Positions 58,641 through 59,127 of a DNA stretch of 59,127 nucleotides are shown one piece after another. The notes below the pieces were generated by a model that saw only the letters and a program-made list of their open reading frames with translations, searched no databases and was not told the DNA's origin. The stretch lies in NCBI RefSeq assembly GCF_019145475.1, contig NZ_JAHTKI010000028.1, forward strand, positions 1 through 59,127, read 5' to 3'. Position 1 is the stretch's first letter, and each line of letters begins with the position of its first letter. The position numbers and the translations under genes were made by a program. This DNA is from Pseudomonas botevensis. Its GTDB lineage: Bacteria > Pseudomonadota > Gammaproteobacteria > Pseudomonadales > Pseudomonadaceae.

Positions 58641-58834
58641 GGGTGTGCTTTGGCGGGTGCGGTGAGTCGTTGGGGATCGGGGTTTTCTCGGTGGAATTTC
58701 TTGATTTAAACGGGCCTGTTTAAAGTCACTCGCCGTAACTTCATCGCGGCTACAACGCCTTGCGTCATTGCCTACGACTGCGCCAGAATCCGCCGGCTTG
58801 TGCCTCTACGGCGGGGGTTTTATCGTTTCCTGGT

Positions 58835-59052
58835 CACTGAAAAACAGTGATGGGGTTTGGTAGCCCCGGATGATCGTAGGTTGCATAAGCATCATGTTTT
58901 GCGATGCCTGACAGGCTCCGCATTATGGTGGTCATGCACAGGGCGTCTTCGGGCGCGCCGGTTTCCTATGTCCCGGTCTACCAACCTGAGCATGGCCGCC
59001 ACCCATTCGTTTGGTAGCGAAAAGTGACGGCTCCCATTTGGCGACATAGGAG
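58835..59052 (+). promoter_or_regulatory. Structured leader with possible Shine-Dalgarno sequestration
   Basis: In order: a hairpin CACTG-AAAAA-CAGTG (58835-58849), GGGG/CCCC (58852-58867), and a long-range 9-bp helix TCCTATGTC / GACATAGGA (58964-58972 with 59043-59051) that covers the Shine-Dalgarno AGGAG of the next gene. Inside, CTACCAA (58978-58984) pairs with TTGGTAG (59011-59017). The 419 bases from 58641 hold no protein gene. The fold could be a switch; I know of no named class. Confidence 0.6.
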
Positions 59053-59059
59053 TTTCACG

Positions 59060-59127
59060 ATGATAAAACCAACACCCAACCCACCCGAACCCAATCTCGA
59101 AACCGACCCCACCTCCCCCTACGAATC
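59060..59127 (+). CDS. DUF6124/DUF3077-like protein, cut by the window end
   Basis: The frame starts with ATG after AGGAG (spacing 7-8) and reads MIKPTPNPPEPNLETDPTSP and then YES up to the window edge. This N-terminus matches small Pseudomonas proteins of the DUF3077/DUF6124 type, which have MxKPTPNPPxTDPTSPYES. About 100 more residues are expected outside. Function is unknown. Confidence 0.7.
   Translation, partial: MIKPTPNPPEPNLETDPTSPYE

Overview
The window is a piece of a Pseudomonas chromosome, most likely of the P. fluorescens group. Evidence: GC-rich coding with strong C/G third-position bias, many overlapping stop/start junctions, and typical Pseudomonas genes (GlxA-type regulators, a YddG-like exporter, a PhnCDE-like transporter of the type often labelled selenate, and a DUF6124/DUF3077-like gene with a structured leader at the right edge). 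Species and family names come from reading the sequence, not from a database search.

Positions 1 to about 25,950 are the early half of a lambda-like prophage; the structural genes and other end lie to the left, outside the window. The rightward immunity side reads on the minus strand (cro, CII-like, HTH-HNH protein, O-like initiator with iterons, a loader-like protein, NinB, NinG, a gene in the Q position, a membrane protein). The repressor gene cI is divergent at 6367. The other early operon starts at a PL-like promoter near 11,000, carries a nut-like boxA, and continues through small early genes, RecT and a YqaJ-type exonuclease to a DUF4224 protein and a tyrosine integrase. It ends at a 3' fragment of a tRNA-Ser(UGA) gene, the attachment-site scar. 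PR and PL share the same design, an AGCAGCGCTGCT operator in the spacer of each promoter, and imperfect copies flank both.

The prophage is loaded with cargo. Between cI and PL lie an AT-rich HipA-kinase/HIRAN pair, a superinfection-immunity-like membrane protein with a zinc ribbon, a NUDIX enzyme and a secreted protein; two of these have the same promoter element. Between the exonuclease and the integrase, several single genes and a two-gene unit, many AT-rich, are inserted on the minus strand among plus-strand phage genes (C5 cytosine methyltransferase, PP-loop ATPase). One insertion seems to have destroyed a DUF4406-like gene.

From 26 kb on the DNA is chromosomal: a GlxA regulator divergent from a probable cis-3-hydroxyproline pathway (26.3-29.5 kb); small genes and a two-domain carboxymuconolactone-decarboxylase-like secreted protein; a permease and its translationally coupled GlxA regulator; a YddG-like exporter; then a LysR-controlled cluster (36.6-43.5 kb) with an alpha-oxoamine synthase, an Fe(II)/2-oxoglutarate oxygenase, a 2-hydroxyacid dehydrogenase, DoxX, UbiD and UbiX. 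I cannot assign that cluster to a known pathway, and it is the best candidate for an undescribed metabolic system. An MFS pump/LysR/GST/RidA/NTF2 group, an alpha/beta hydrolase, an SDR with its LysR and a four-gene ABC transporter follow.

At 54.06-58.0 kb, between the transporter and a YfcE-type phosphodiesterase, sits a two-gene island of an OLD-family ATPase/TOPRIM nuclease and a UvrD-like helicase, the architecture of the Gabija anti-phage system. The window ends in a leader that can fold over the Shine-Dalgarno of a DUF6124-like gene, which is cut off by the window edge.
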